A stretch of 64,000 nucleotides of DNA from an uncultured Bacteroidales bacterium (GCA_905234645.1 CAJOIS010000010.1:1-64000); one strand, 5' to 3'; positions 42,470 to 51,859 are shown, counted from the first letter of the stretch. Notes: generated from the letters alone by a model not told the origin. Translations and numbers: made by a program.

Positions 42470-43054
42470 ATGGAAAACGACGAATTGGAAGAAATGCGGG
42501 CCCAATTGGCTACCTTGAACGAAAAGTTGGAGGGCGAAAGCATCGTTGACGAAAGGCATTTTAGTGAAGCCACAAAAAAGCACGTGTCCAAATTGCAACG
42601 AAAACTGATTGGTAGAATCATCATATTCGGTATGTTGACCCCTATTTTATCCTATTTTCTCGGGCTATATTTCGGGCTTTGGTGCTTGGGAATCATCGCC
42701 TTGAGCATTTATGTTTATCGAATGACCAGACAAACCAATTCAACCTCCATGACTGTTGCAGAATACACGCAACGGATTCGTAAAGCCCTGAAAACCTACA
42801 AAAAAGCCAACAAGTTCATGTGGATTCTATCCATTTTGCTTATATTGGCCTTTGGAACATACGTGCTCGTCTACGTGCTTGTTTCCCATTCGTCGAATTT
42901 AGGACAAGCCCTTGTTTTTTTCATTGTGTGTTGCTTTATTGCCCTCGCCATGTGGGTTTGCTATTACATCAGCAACGTATGTGTCTTGCCAGATGTGGAA
43001 CTCATGCTGGAGCAGGTGATGGAAGATTTGGGTAAAGACGAACAGAATGCATAA
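42470..43054 (+). CDS. Membrane protein paired with the sigma factor
   Basis: The 194-residue protein has a charged N-terminal 45 residues (ENDELEEMRAQLATLNEKLE, coiled-coil-like) and four predicted membrane helices between residues about 48 and 170. No clear anti-sigma zinc motif is visible. Position immediately after the sigma gene suggests that it controls that factor, which is inference. A start at 42398 is possible in frame but overlaps the sigma gene; the ATG at 42470 is preferred. Confidence 0.7.
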   Translation: MENDELEEMRAQLATLNEKLEGESIVDERHFSEATKKHVSKLQRKLIGRIIIFGMLTPILSYFLGLYFGLWCLGIIALSIYVYRMTRQTNSTSMTVAEYTQRIRKALKTYKKANKFMWILSILLILAFGTYVLVYVLVSHSSNLGQALVFFIVCCFIALAMWVCYYISNVCVLPDVELMLEQVMEDLGKDEQNA

Positions 43055-43133
43055 CTAACGGGTCTCCAATTCAAATCCTTACGCTTGGCTTTCTCTAAAA
43101 AGTTGAATTTTCGCAAATTAAAACAATAGAAAC

Positions 43134-43880
43134 ATGAATGAAGAAATAGGGAAAACGGTAAAACTGATAGTAGTTTGGTTGTTTTTGTATCTTGCGACAA
43201 CTGTTATTGCCACTGTCTTGGGGCGTGTCTTTAATAACTATGAAATCCTGAAATGGACGATTGTGTTGGGATACATGCTCATCGCCATCCTGTTTTTCGG
43301 CAAGCGCTACGTTGAGTTGTCGTTTGGCCAAATTGAGCGGCGTATGGTCTGGCCTGTGATTGGCATGTCCGTCTTGATTGCCGCATCTCAAGCCTTTGTT
43401 TTACATTCAGCATTATCTATGTTTGGTACTGACTTTTTATATCAAGGCGAAGATTTAGAGCGTCGTCAGCAGCTTTTTTCAGGAATTGCAGGAGCACTTT
43501 ATTGTTGTGTCATGGGTCCCATAATAGAAGAGATTGGTTTTCGCGGCATTTTTCTTGATGGTTTGCTGAAGACACGATGCCGTCCGTGGATAGCCATTCT
43601 CATCTCTGCCATTATTTTCGCTTCATTTCATGGGTTTGGGGCGCCTTTTGTCACGGCCATGTTGTTTGGAATCCTTGTCGGCTGGCTCTACTGGCGCACG
43701 GGAAGCATTATTCCGGGCATCATCATCCATATTGCCAACAATTCTCTTACTGCCATAGATATAAGCGGTCAACCTCATGCCATCCTTTGGCTTATTCTTG
43801 TCGTCAGCCTCCTTTTGCTCGTTTATTGCATTTGGTGGTTTGGAAAATCGGTATGCGTTCAAGAAGGCGAAAAGCATTGA
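43134..43880 (+). CDS. CPBP-family intramembrane glutamic protease
   Basis: The 248-residue protein has about seven membrane segments and the three CPBP/Abi motifs: EEIGFRGIF near residue 137, FASFHGFG near 163, and HIANN near 200. CPBP proteases include Rce1-type enzymes and bacteriocin immunity proteins. Being 80 bases downstream of the sigma-membrane protein pair, it could act by cutting a regulator in the membrane, but nothing in the sequence proves this. Confidence 0.87.
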   Translation: MNEEIGKTVKLIVVWLFLYLATTVIATVLGRVFNNYEILKWTIVLGYMLIAILFFGKRYVELSFGQIERRMVWPVIGMSVLIAASQAFVLHSALSMFGTDFLYQGEDLERRQQLFSGIAGALYCCVMGPIIEEIGFRGIFLDGLLKTRCRPWIAILISAIIFASFHGFGAPFVTAMLFGILVGWLYWRTGSIIPGIIIHIANNSLTAIDISGQPHAILWLILVVSLLLLVYCIWWFGKSVCVQEGEKH

Positions 43881-43962
43881 CTTTAAGTTTTTTTTTTGAG
43901 AACGATTTTTGTAATGTTTAATCCTATAATTGGATGGTTAAATCCTCAAAAAATCACCCCCT

Positions 43963-45393
43963 ATGAAGAGAATTTACTTTATTGTTTTGCTTGCTGTTTT
44001 CTTTTCCTCCTCGCTTTTCGCCCAAACCAAAACCACCGTCTACGGCAACCTCGGCGAGGAAAACGTGAACATCAGCATCGTCAACACGCCATACGGCACC
44101 AGTACAGATGCGAAAGGCTGCTATGAGTTACCGCTTTATGACCGCACAGAAACCGTCAACCTGTACTATTCCTGCATCGGGTATCAGGACACGGTGGTGA
44201 GCCTCACGCAGCGACAGCTGCAACGCGATTCCATCAACATCAGTTTTAGGATGCGCAAGATGAGTTACGACCTTCAGGAAGTAGGCGTTACGGCTTATAC
44301 GGATTTCTACCGAACGGGATCTAACCGCAATATTGCGGACATGGCGTTTTTGGACGGGAAAATCTACCTGCTTGAAAACAAACCCAAGACTTCATCCATG
44401 GTCGTCCTTGACACTGACGGTGGTGAACTGGCTCGCAAGGACTTTGACCAGCTTTATGAGAAACTGCATATTGACGCTTTCAACGACCTTATCCTCGTTG
44501 GGCAGGATAGTTGCTTGCAGGTGTATCTGGATGAAAAACAAAGCATTCAACCTGTTTCCACCTTCTCACGCGACGACTATCGTAATAAACTGCTTAAAAT
44601 CGTGTGCGAGTATAACGGAGCTTACATCGTCAGGACGATTGTGCACGACCGTGGCCTCTATTGGCTCAAATTCAACCACGGCAAGACCCAAGACTTCTTG
44701 TATGTGATGAAAGACGGTAGTTTCATCGACACGCTCGGCTACCGCGCCTGCCAGTCAGCATGGATGAACATCCAAAACGAATATCATCAGGCGATGGCGG
44801 AAAACTTCACCCTCGAGTCCATCTACGATGAGAACGGGGACGGACATCCGATGCGCGAAGGAGAAAGCATAACCTCCATTAGCATCAAAAAAGCGGAACG
44901 AGGAAGCCCTGGCATCGACCTCATCAACGAGGGAATATGGGACGGAAATCTGGTGCGATTGGCAGAAACCCCGACTTTACTTGGAATGATACAATGGTAT
45001 TGCTCCATGATGGCCAAAAAGGAATTCCAGATTGTCCCCTTGAAAGTCAATGGTTTGCTTCAACTCGTTGGTCTCGACAACCGCGAAATCGTGGAAATCG
45101 GCACAGACTTCAAGATTACAAACCGACAGTCTTTGAGAATCACTTCGGGAGAGAAGTTTTTCAAAAATGAGTTCCTCGTCGACAAGGTCACGGGCAAGGT
45201 CTACGGCCTGTTCGTGGACGACGGGAAATATCATATCGGTCTGTACGACCCTGAATCAGGCACTATCGGTATGGGACAGAAGGCGAGCAGAAAAATCTAT
45301 CCGCGTGTGTTTAAGGTACATGACGGCTATGCCTACAGCGTGTTTTTTGATTCAGGGAAGAACCAAGGTGTGATCAGTCGGATGAAATTGTAA
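43963..45393 (+). CDS. Secreted protein with carboxypeptidase-D-like N-domain and beta-propeller-like region
   Basis: The 476-residue exported protein has a signal peptide ending near residue 20 (SSSLFAQ). Residues about 22-95 form a CarboxypepD-regulatory-like beta-sandwich (VYGNLGEENVNISIVNTPYG). Residues 110-476 have repeated beta-strand segments such as IADMAFLDGKIYLLENKPKT, consistent with a six-bladed beta-propeller. No membrane barrel or T9SS signal is seen. It could be periplasmic or an outer-membrane lipoprotein-like sensor. Function unknown. The upstream 82-base gap has a GAGAAC motif shared with the sigma gene. Confidence 0.7.
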   Translation: MKRIYFIVLLAVFFSSSLFAQTKTTVYGNLGEENVNISIVNTPYGTSTDAKGCYELPLYDRTETVNLYYSCIGYQDTVVSLTQRQLQRDSINISFRMRKMSYDLQEVGVTAYTDFYRTGSNRNIADMAFLDGKIYLLENKPKTSSMVVLDTDGGELARKDFDQLYEKLHIDAFNDLILVGQDSCLQVYLDEKQSIQPVSTFSRDDYRNKLLKIVCEYNGAYIVRTIVHDRGLYWLKFNHGKTQDFLYVMKDGSFIDTLGYRACQSAWMNIQNEYHQAMAENFTLESIYDENGDGHPMREGESITSISIKKAERGSPGIDLINEGIWDGNLVRLAETPTLLGMIQWYCSMMAKKEFQIVPLKVNGLLQLVGLDNREIVEIGTDFKITNRQSLRITSGEKFFKNEFLVDKVTGKVYGLFVDDGKYHIGLYDPESGTIGMGQKASRKIYPRVFKVHDGYAYSVFFDSGKNQGVISRMKL

Positions 45394-45428
45394 GGTTTCA
45401 ATCATTCCCGATCCCTATCTTTCCATAT

Positions 45429-45467
45429 AATTATGTAAATAAAACATAATGTTTATACTGCATAATT
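45429..45467. repeat. Operator-like repeat, copy 1
   Basis: AATTATGTAAATAAAACATAAT is followed by GTTTATACTGCATAATT. It contains the dyad ATTATG/CATAAT and matches 45569-45607 at almost every base. Confidence 0.75.
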
Positions 45468-45531
45468 TGAAGGCGCCGAAATGATGCGATAGTATTTCGG
45501 AGTTGTTTCAAAATGAAAAAAATCAGAAATT

Positions 45532-45563
45532 TTTGCTCCGTATTGAAAAAACATGTATTTTTG
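45532..45563 (+). promoter_or_regulatory. Bacteroidota promoter for the AAA ATPase gene
   Basis: TTTG at 45532-45535 and TATTTTTG at 45556-45563 are separated by 20 bases, with operator copy 2 starting six bases after it, over the expected transcription start. Confidence 0.75.
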
Positions 45564-45568
45564 CATAA

Positions 45569-45607
45569 AATTATGTTGATAAAACATAATGTTTCTAAAG
45601 CATAATA
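45569..45607. repeat. Operator-like repeat, copy 2
   Basis: ATTATGTTGATAAAACATAAT and GTTTCTAAAGCATAAT; a direct repeat of 45429-45467 that ends four bases before the ATPase ATG. Confidence 0.75.
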
Positions 45608-45610
45608 ATT

Positions 45611-46978
45611 ATGGAGTTCGTAGATCGAAAAAAAGAAACGGAGCGTCTTACGCAGATATTGAATGGCGACAGCCCTTGTCTTGTCATCATAAGAGGTAGA
45701 AGACGGTTGGGCAAATCTACATTAATTAAACATATTTTGACGGAGGGTGACATTTATTATGAGGCCGACAGAACTGATGCCTCAAACCAGCGTGATTTGC
45801 TGGCGAGTATCGCGTCTCATGTTTTCCCTGATTTTGATTCGGTTCATTATCCTACTTGGGAAGCCCTTTTTATGGCTATCAACTACAGAGTAAAGAAAAA
45901 ATTGACCCTCTGTCTGGATGAGTTTCCGTATATGGCAAAGGTTAGCCCAGAATTGCCTTCAGTAATTCAGAAACTGCTGGATGACGGCAAACTGAAATAT
46001 AACCTTGTTCTATGTGGGTCGTCACAAACCATGATGTATGACCTTCTTTACGATGAGGCATCTCCATTGTATGGTCATTCGGACTCGGATTTTAAGCTGA
46101 ATCCGATAAAGTTGCCTTATCTTGGTGAAGCACTTCATTTGGATGCAGTTGAGACTATTGAGGAGTATGCATTATGGGGTGGTGTGCCACGCTACTGGGT
46201 CTTGCGAGAGAAAAGCGGTGACAAAGACAAGGCTTTGAGAGATAATGTATTGTCGTCGCAAGGCATTCTCTATGAAGAGCCGCAAAGGCTTTTCAATGAC
46301 GATATGAACGATATTGTGAAGATATCGACAATCATGTCGATTATCGGGAAAGGAGCGACAAGACTAAAGGAAATCGCTTCACGATGTGAGGAACCGGCCA
46401 CCAATCTTTCTCGTCCTATAGGAAAACTTATCGATTTGGGATATATCGAACGCGATATTCCTTTTGGAGAGTCCTTAAAAAGTACAAAACGAAGCTTGTA
46501 TAGAATCGCTGACCCGTTTTTGAGTTTTCATTTCCGTTTCGTAGCTCCCATGAGATCCTTTATTGAGTTGGAACGCTATGCGCCTGTTGATGCAATTTTG
46601 AGAGAGCAGATGTCAGGCCATATTGGTGGATGGTGGGAAAAAATATGCCGTGATGCTGTGACGGGTAACGTCATTGATGGCATTATGTATGGTGAGGCTC
46701 GTCGATGGTGGGGTAGTGTTATGATTGACGGCAAGCCACAAGAGGTCGAACTTGATGTCGTTGCCGAGTCGATGGATAAAAAAACTATTCTTATCGGCGA
46801 ATGTAAGTGGACCTCTTCAGAAAATGCGCGACTTCTAACGGAAAAACTAAAGAAAATAGCCGAGCATTTATCTTTTACACAGGATAAAGATGTGGTAGTC
46901 AAACTTTTCCTGAAAAACAGCCCTGAAGAGCCGCAAGGGAATCATTTGCTTGCTGAAGATATTGTAAAGTTGTACTAA
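45611..46978 (+). CDS. AAA ATPase with DUF234-like C-terminal domain
   Basis: The 455-residue protein is of the archaeal-type ATPase group. The P-loop is GRRRLGKSTLIKHIL near residue 28, Walker B is LTLCLDEFPYM near 99, a winged-helix segment lies around residues 240-290, and a C-terminal DUF234-like domain has ELDVVAESMDKKTILIGECKW, resembling the D-(E/Q)xK core of PD-(D/E)xK nucleases. These genes are often mobile in Bacteroidota; their role is unresolved. Base composition is A+T-richer than the housekeeping genes. It converges on pcm with a four-base overlap and sits behind duplicated operators. Confidence 0.82.
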   Translation: MEFVDRKKETERLTQILNGDSPCLVIIRGRRRLGKSTLIKHILTEGDIYYEADRTDASNQRDLLASIASHVFPDFDSVHYPTWEALFMAINYRVKKKLTLCLDEFPYMAKVSPELPSVIQKLLDDGKLKYNLVLCGSSQTMMYDLLYDEASPLYGHSDSDFKLNPIKLPYLGEALHLDAVETIEEYALWGGVPRYWVLREKSGDKDKALRDNVLSSQGILYEEPQRLFNDDMNDIVKISTIMSIIGKGATRLKEIASRCEEPATNLSRPIGKLIDLGYIERDIPFGESLKSTKRSLYRIADPFLSFHFRFVAPMRSFIELERYAPVDAILREQMSGHIGGWWEKICRDAVTGNVIDGIMYGEARRWWGSVMIDGKPQEVELDVVAESMDKKTILIGECKWTSSENARLLTEKLKKIAEHLSFTQDKDVVVKLFLKNSPEEPQGNHLLAEDIVKLY

Positions 46979-47626
46979 TCGTTCCCAATCTCCTTCAGCA
47001 TCGGCACAAACTTGAAGTCGCCGAACTCCTCTTTTTTCAAGAAACCATCTTCCAGTTTTGTGACTCTAAGCATGGTCTGGCCTTCGCCTTCGGCATTGTC
47101 CATCGGGATGACCATGATGCCGTTAGGCTTCAGTTGCTGGACCAAGGCTTCAGGAATATTCGGTGCTCCTGCCGTGATGATGATGCGGTCGAAAGGTTGG
47201 TAGGTGGGCAGACCCGCAAAGCCGTCTCACACGGAAGGACAATTGCTCTAAGATCTCCTTGGTCTTGAAGAAGAGGTTGCGTTGCCGTTCGATGCTGAAC
47301 ACCCTGGCACCCATGGCGGCCAACACGCAGGCTTGATAGCCCGAACCCGTGCCGATTTCCAGCACCTTCATGCCTTTTGCGACTTGCAGCAGCTGGCTTT
47401 GGAAAGCTACCGTGGACGGCTGCGAGATGGTCTGCCCCGAGCCGATGGGGAAGGCCATGTCCTGATAGGCCAATTCTACAAAAGAGGAATCAAGGAAAAT
47501 ATGGCGCGGCACTTCGTTGATGGCCGACAGTACGGTCTCGTCGTTGATGCCTTTGGCGCGCAGTTGTTCGACGAGTTGCTTGCGTAAACCCTTGTGGCGG
47601 TAGTTGTCTTCTAAATGGGTGGTCAT
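46975..47626 (-). pseudogene. pcm: Protein-L-isoaspartate O-methyltransferase, frameshifted
   Basis: The first 133 or so codons encode a normal Pcm start, including PRHIFLDSSFVELAYQD, the substrate motif IGSGQTISQP and SAM motif KVLEIGTGSGYQACVL. Near 47221-47230 the frame breaks: after SFRVR the family sequence resumes one frame over as DGFAGLPTYQPFDRIIITAG and runs to FVPMLKEIGND. The shifted frame has a stop (TGA) just upstream, so no read-through is possible. Six or so residues before the GDG motif are also missing, so a deletion of 3n+2 bases fits best. Either a real inactivation or an assembly error. Pcm repairs isoaspartyl damage in proteins. Confidence 0.85.
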
Positions 47627-47638
47627 AAATGTTGGTTG

Positions 47639-47676
47639 GCCCTTCGACCTTTCGACAAGCTCAAGGCTCAGGGACC
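47639..47676. repeat. GGCCCTTCGAC...GGGACC dispersed repeat, copy 2
   Basis: Inverted relative of the element at 11263-11288, with an extra ACCTTTCG-like insertion. It lies between pcm and the oxidoreductase gene. Confidence 0.6.
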
Positions 47677-47728
47677 TTAAAATCTGTTTTGTGATGCAAA
47701 ATTACGCCAAACCTAACGATAAATAAAC

Positions 47729-47736
47729 TATTTTTG
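47729..47736 (+). promoter_or_regulatory. -7 promoter element for the oxidoreductase gene
   Basis: TATTTTTG followed by C, 17 bases before the ATG. Confidence 0.6.
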
Positions 47737-47753
47737 CACAAAATTTGTTATAT

Positions 47754-48740
47754 ATGCTGAGAATCGGTGTTTTAGGTGCAGGCCATTTGGGCAAGATCCA
47801 CCTCAACTGCCTCAAACAAATAGAAGAATATGCTCTGGTTGGCTTTTTTGACCCTGCTGGCGACACTGCGAAAGCGGTGGAAGAGGAAACGGGAATCCGA
47901 TCCTACCCCTCCGTCGACGCCTTGATTGACGCCGTCGATGTCGTCGACATCGTCACACCAACCATACGCCATTTTGAATGTGCCTCCAAAGCCTTACAGA
48001 AACGCAAGCATGTCTTTATCGAAAAGCCCATCGTGGCCACACCCGATGAAGCCAACGCCTTGAAGAAACTCGCTGTCGAGGCGGGAGTGAAGGTGCAGGT
48101 AGGTCATGTGGAGCGATTCAACCCTGCCTTCATTGCTGCAGAACCGTTCATTGGCGAGCCGCTATTCGTTGAGGCACATCGCCTAGCGCTCTTCAATCCT
48201 CGTGGCACAGATGTTCCCGTCGTCCTTGACCTTATGGTGCACGACCTCGACATCCTGCTCACCATCGTCAAGTCGCCTATTAGCCACATCAGCGCCAGCG
48301 GCGTCAGCATCGTCAGTCCCATGCCCGACATCACCAACGTGCGCATAGAGTTCGAGAACGGCGCTGTGGCCAACCTCACCGCTTCGCGCCTCTCGATGAA
48401 GAACATGCGCAAGACCCGCATTTTCCAAAAAGGTGCCTACATCACTATCGATTTCTTGGATAAAAAGACAGAGATATTCCGCATCAACGACACAGTGGAT
48501 GAGACCAATCCGCTTTCCACCACCATTACCCTTGCCGATGGCAGCGAGAAACAGATCACCTTCGAGATGCCTGAGATCCATCCGATTAACGCTATCAAAA
48601 CCGAGTTGGAGAGCTTCTGTAGCGCTATAGTCCATAACACCACGCCTGCTGTTACCATCGACGACGGCATCAATGTGTTGAAGCTGGCGTATCGCATTCT
48701 CGACACCGTTGCCGAATCGGTCGCCAAGGTGAAGAAATAA
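47754..48740 (+). CDS. Gfo/Idh/MocA family oxidoreductase
   Basis: The 328-residue NAD(P)-dependent dehydrogenase begins with the Rossmann motif IGVLGAGHLGKIHL and contains the family EKP motif (HVFIEKPIVATPDEA) near residue 92, then VQVGHVERFNPAF. Substrates in this family are sugars or sugar nucleotides. A sugar transferase lies two genes downstream, so a role in surface glycan synthesis is possible. An upstream TTG in frame would add three residues; the ATG is preferred from the conserved start. Confidence 0.88.
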   Translation: MLRIGVLGAGHLGKIHLNCLKQIEEYALVGFFDPAGDTAKAVEEETGIRSYPSVDALIDAVDVVDIVTPTIRHFECASKALQKRKHVFIEKPIVATPDEANALKKLAVEAGVKVQVGHVERFNPAFIAAEPFIGEPLFVEAHRLALFNPRGTDVPVVLDLMVHDLDILLTIVKSPISHISASGVSIVSPMPDITNVRIEFENGAVANLTASRLSMKNMRKTRIFQKGAYITIDFLDKKTEIFRINDTVDETNPLSTTITLADGSEKQITFEMPEIHPINAIKTELESFCSAIVHNTTPAVTIDDGINVLKLAYRILDTVAESVAKVKK

Positions 48741-48799
48741 TCTGTCTTTTTTATACAATAATACACCGTCACCATCGTTTCTCAAAAAAAGACATCATT

Positions 48800-49750
48800 A
48801 TGTCAAGGAATTCTACCCTTTTCGCATTTTTTATATTTACCATTGTCGCGTTGGCCTTCGCCTCTTGTAAGAAATTTGAAGGTTCACAAACCGTTCCCGC
48901 CTATATCCATATCGACTCCATCACGGTGAACTGCGATTATTTCGTCTACGGCGCCAACACCTCCAAGATTACGGATGCCTGGGTGTATGTCGACGACAAT
49001 CCCATCGGTTGCTACGAGTTGCCTGCCACCTTTCCTGTGTTGAAAAATGGTCCTCATAAGGTAACGGTTTATGGCGGCATCAAAAGGGACGGCATCGCCG
49101 CTACCCGTGCGCCTTATCCTTTCTATAAGCCATTGGTATATGAAAACCTGAACCTCGTTGAGGACAGCATCATTTACTTGCAGCCGGTCTTGAGTTATTT
49201 TTCTATTGGTGATGGCGTTGAAAAAGGGTGGATGGAGGATTTCGAGACTACCAATACGCTCTTGCCCTATTCGGGTAGCGACACCTCCATCATGCGCATC
49301 AACGGTCCCGAGGCTTGGCATTCGCCCAATTCTTTTTATTCGGGTAAGATTGTGCTACCCCCCGATTCACTTGACTTCACCGTAACCACTGCTGATGAGT
49401 TTGATTTCCATCAGGGCTATTTGGCCTATTGCATGTTGGAGATGGATTATAAGTGCAACGACGCATTCTTTGTGGGCGTAATGTATTATCAGGACTATCA
49501 ACTGAAGAAGCATCCTTTGGTGAGGATTCAGCCTACCGATACGGTCAATGCTGTCCCGCAACGCTGGAACAAGATTTACATCAACATCGGGCCTGTCATG
49601 AATGAATATGTGTCGGCCTCCTATTTCAAGATTTATTTCACTTCCGACTTGTCGGTCGACCCTTCATACGGTGAGCCTGACTATGTCCACTCCAGCAAGC
49701 AGAGATATTTTTATTACGATAATCTGAAACTGTTCTATCGTCCGCAATGA
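48800..49750 (+). CDS. Lipoprotein of unknown function, coupled to the sugar transferase
   Basis: The 316-residue lipoprotein has lipobox FASC with Cys23 (KKFEG follows). The remaining sequence is beta-rich and aromatic, with no recognised domain; segments such as AYIHIDSITVNCDYFVYG and DAWVYVDDNPIGCYELP suggest a beta-sandwich. Its last four bases overlap the ATG of the sugar transferase gene (ATGA), so they are translated together. A role in exopolysaccharide export or anchoring is plausible from context, but it is unproven. Confidence 0.72.
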   Translation: MSRNSTLFAFFIFTIVALAFASCKKFEGSQTVPAYIHIDSITVNCDYFVYGANTSKITDAWVYVDDNPIGCYELPATFPVLKNGPHKVTVYGGIKRDGIAATRAPYPFYKPLVYENLNLVEDSIIYLQPVLSYFSIGDGVEKGWMEDFETTNTLLPYSGSDTSIMRINGPEAWHSPNSFYSGKIVLPPDSLDFTVTTADEFDFHQGYLAYCMLEMDYKCNDAFFVGVMYYQDYQLKKHPLVRIQPTDTVNAVPQRWNKIYINIGPVMNEYVSASYFKIYFTSDLSVDPSYGEPDYVHSSKQRYFYYDNLKLFYRPQ

Positions 49751-51177
49751 AAATGAATAAGAAAAGACTGTCCACCCTCTATTTCATCGTCGATTGGATT
49801 GCATCCATCTTGGCGTGGACGTTGTTTTATTTCTTCCGCAAGGCCCATGAAGATCTTTACATCAACTATTGGGATCGCATTACGAATTCCTTCACCACGC
49901 CCAGTTTTTGGATAGGTGTCATTGTGATACCCATCTGTTGGCTCATCCTTCATGCTGTGACAGGAGCTTATGAAAAGGTGTATTTCAAATCCCGATTGAG
50001 GGAACTTGGACAAACGTTTTTCATCACATTGTTGGGTGTAGTAGTGCTTTTCTTTGTGGTAATCCTTGACGATGAGGTGGTAAACTATAAGTCTTATTAT
50101 CAGTCGTTTATTGCATTATTCTGCTTCCAGTTCGTGATGACGTACATCCCACGTCTTATCATCACCACCTCTGTTATTTCAAGGATCAGAAGCAAGAAAA
50201 TCGGTTTCAACACACTCATTGTGGGTAGTAATGACAATGCCTGCGCCATCTATAAGGAGATTGAGGACGAGGTGAAGCCCTCGGGCCGTCGCCTCATCGG
50301 TTTCTTGAATGTGTACGACAAGACAGAGTACAAGTTGGGCGAGTTTCTGCCGCGTCTGGGCTCCTATCACGAGATTGAAAAGATTGTGAAGGAACAGGAT
50401 GTCGAAGAGGTCATCATCGCCATTGAGCGTTCGGAAGTGGAGACGATGAAGGTGTTGCTTACAGTGGTCGATACCACCGATGCCACCGTGAAGATCATCC
50501 CTGCCATGCAGGACTTGGTCTTTGGCACCGTCAAGCAGTCCGCCATTTGGCAGGCACCTTTGGTGCAAGTGACGCCCGAGCTGATGCCTGTTTGGCAAAG
50601 GGTGGTGAAACGCTTGTTCGATATTGTGGCATCTGTCCTGGCTCTTGTCATCCTTTCTCCCGTGTTCTTGGCCTGCGCCATCATCGTGAAGGCGACCTCG
50701 AAAGGACCAGTTTTCTATTCTCAAGAACGTATCGGAAAAGGAGGCAAGCCCTTCAAGATGTCCAAGTTCCGTAGCATGAGGGTCGACGCCGAGTCGAGCG
50801 GTACGCCCATGCTGTCGAGCGACGACGACCCGCGCATCACCAAGTTCGGCAAGTTCATGCGTAAGGTGCGCCTCGATGAGATCCCGCAGTTTTGGACCGT
50901 CCTCAAAGGAGACATGTCGCTGGTGGGCTATCGTCCTGAACGACAATATTTCATCGACAAAATCATGGAAACGGCACCGTATTACCGCCTGCTGCTAAAG
51001 GTGAAACCTGGCATCACCAGCTGGGGCGAGGTGAAGTATGGCTATGCCGAGAATGTCGAGGAAATGATCGAACGTCTGAAATACGACGTACTCTATATCG
51101 AGAATGTGAGTCTCGCGCTAGACATCAAGATTTTGATTTACACCGTCTTGATTGTTATCCAAGGGCGCGGCAAGTGA
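49747..51177 (+). CDS. Polyprenyl-phosphate sugar transferase (exopolysaccharide initiating)
   Basis: The 476-residue protein has five membrane helices in the first 150 residues, a Rossmann-like middle ([17 protein letters not shown]) and a bacterial sugar transferase domain from about residue 285 ([18 protein letters not shown], then [20 protein letters not shown] and [22 protein letters not shown]). It loads the first sugar phosphate onto undecaprenyl phosphate. The 3' end overlaps the convergent tdk gene by 60 bases. No glycan assembly cluster is adjacent. Confidence 0.9.
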   Translation: MKMNKKRLSTLYFIVDWIASILAWTLFYFFRKAHEDLYINYWDRITNSFTTPSFWIGVIVIPICWLILHAVTGAYEKVYFKSRLRELGQTFFITLLGVVVLFFVVILDDEVVNYKSYYQSFIALFCFQFVMTYIPRLIITTSVISRIRSKKIGFNTLIVGSNDNACAIYKEIEDEVKPSGRRLIGFLNVYDKTEYKLGEFLPRLGSYHEIEKIVKEQDVEEVIIAIERSEVETMKVLLTVVDTTDATVKIIPAMQDLVFGTVKQSAIWQAPLVQVTPELMPVWQRVVKRLFDIVASVLALVILSPVFLACAIIVKATSKGPVFYSQERIGKGGKPFKMSKFRSMRVDAESSGTPMLSSDDDPRITKFGKFMRKVRLDEIPQFWTVLKGDMSLVGYRPERQYFIDKIMETAPYYRLLLKVKPGITSWGEVKYGYAENVEEMIERLKYDVLYIENVSLALDIKILIYTVLIVIQGRGK

Positions 51178-51756
51178 TTGCCGTTCTTCACGGGCCTTCA
51201 AGTAGCATGCACGGCAAAGGGGCTCGTAGCTCTCTGTCTCTCCCAATACAACCAATTTGTCACCGGCAATGGTGCGGTGCGAAAATTGTGCCGGGCTGCC
51301 ACAACGCACACAGATGGCATGTACCTTGGTGACGTCCTCGGCGATAGCCATCAGCTTAGGCATGGGGCCGAAAGGATTGCCCATGAAGTCCATGTCCAAG
51401 CCCGCGATGATAACGCGAACGCCCTGGTTGGCCAGCTGCTCACAAACGTTGGGCAACTCATCGTCGAGAAACTGAGCCTCGTCGATGCCAATCACGTCGA
51501 CATCCGTGGCGTAGAAAAGAATCTCGTTGGCACTCTCCACAGGAATGGAGTGCAAGGCGGTGGCGTTGTGCGAAACGACGTCTTCCTCGCTATAGCGCGT
51601 GTCCACGCCAGGCTTGAAGATCTCCACCTTCAACTTGGCGATTTTTGCGCGTTTCAACCGACGTATCAATTCTTCTGTCTTGCCTGAAAACATCGATCCG
51701 CAGATGACTTCAATCCATCCTTGAGTTTTATTATGAGAATCTTTTTCTAAGAACAT
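51118..51756 (-). CDS. tdk: Thymidine kinase
   Basis: The 212-residue type II thymidine kinase has P-loop [18 protein letters not shown] near residue 20, Walker [12 protein letters not shown] near 92, and a structural zinc site CVRCGS ... CRACYLK in the lasso region. It phosphorylates thymidine in salvage. The last 20 residues ([18 protein letters not shown] region) run over the 3' end of the sugar transferase gene on the other strand and are probably a dispensable tail. A minus-strand -7 box TATCTTTG (complement of 51838-51845) lies upstream. Confidence 0.93.
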   Translation of the reverse strand: MFLEKDSHNKTQGWIEVICGSMFSGKTEELIRRLKRAKIAKLKVEIFKPGVDTRYSEEDVVSHNATALHSIPVESANEILFYATDVDVIGIDEAQFLDDELPNVCEQLANQGVRVIIAGLDMDFMGNPFGPMPKLMAIAEDVTKVHAICVRCGSPAQFSHRTIAGDKLVVLGETESYEPLCRACYLKAREERQSLAAPLDNNQDGVNQNLDV

Positions 51757-51837
51757 GCCGAATGTGTTAGGAATATTTGTAATTTAGCACCTCCAAAACC
51801 TCATTCCGAGCTTGATACGGAACATGGAGTGAAAAAG

Positions 51838-51845
51838 CAAAGATA
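51838..51845 (-). promoter_or_regulatory. -7 promoter element for tdk
   Basis: The complement reads TATCTTTG followed by C; it lies 82 bases upstream of the tdk start and abuts the divergent gene at 51860. Confidence 0.5.
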
Positions 51846-51859
51846 AAGATAAATCCTAT

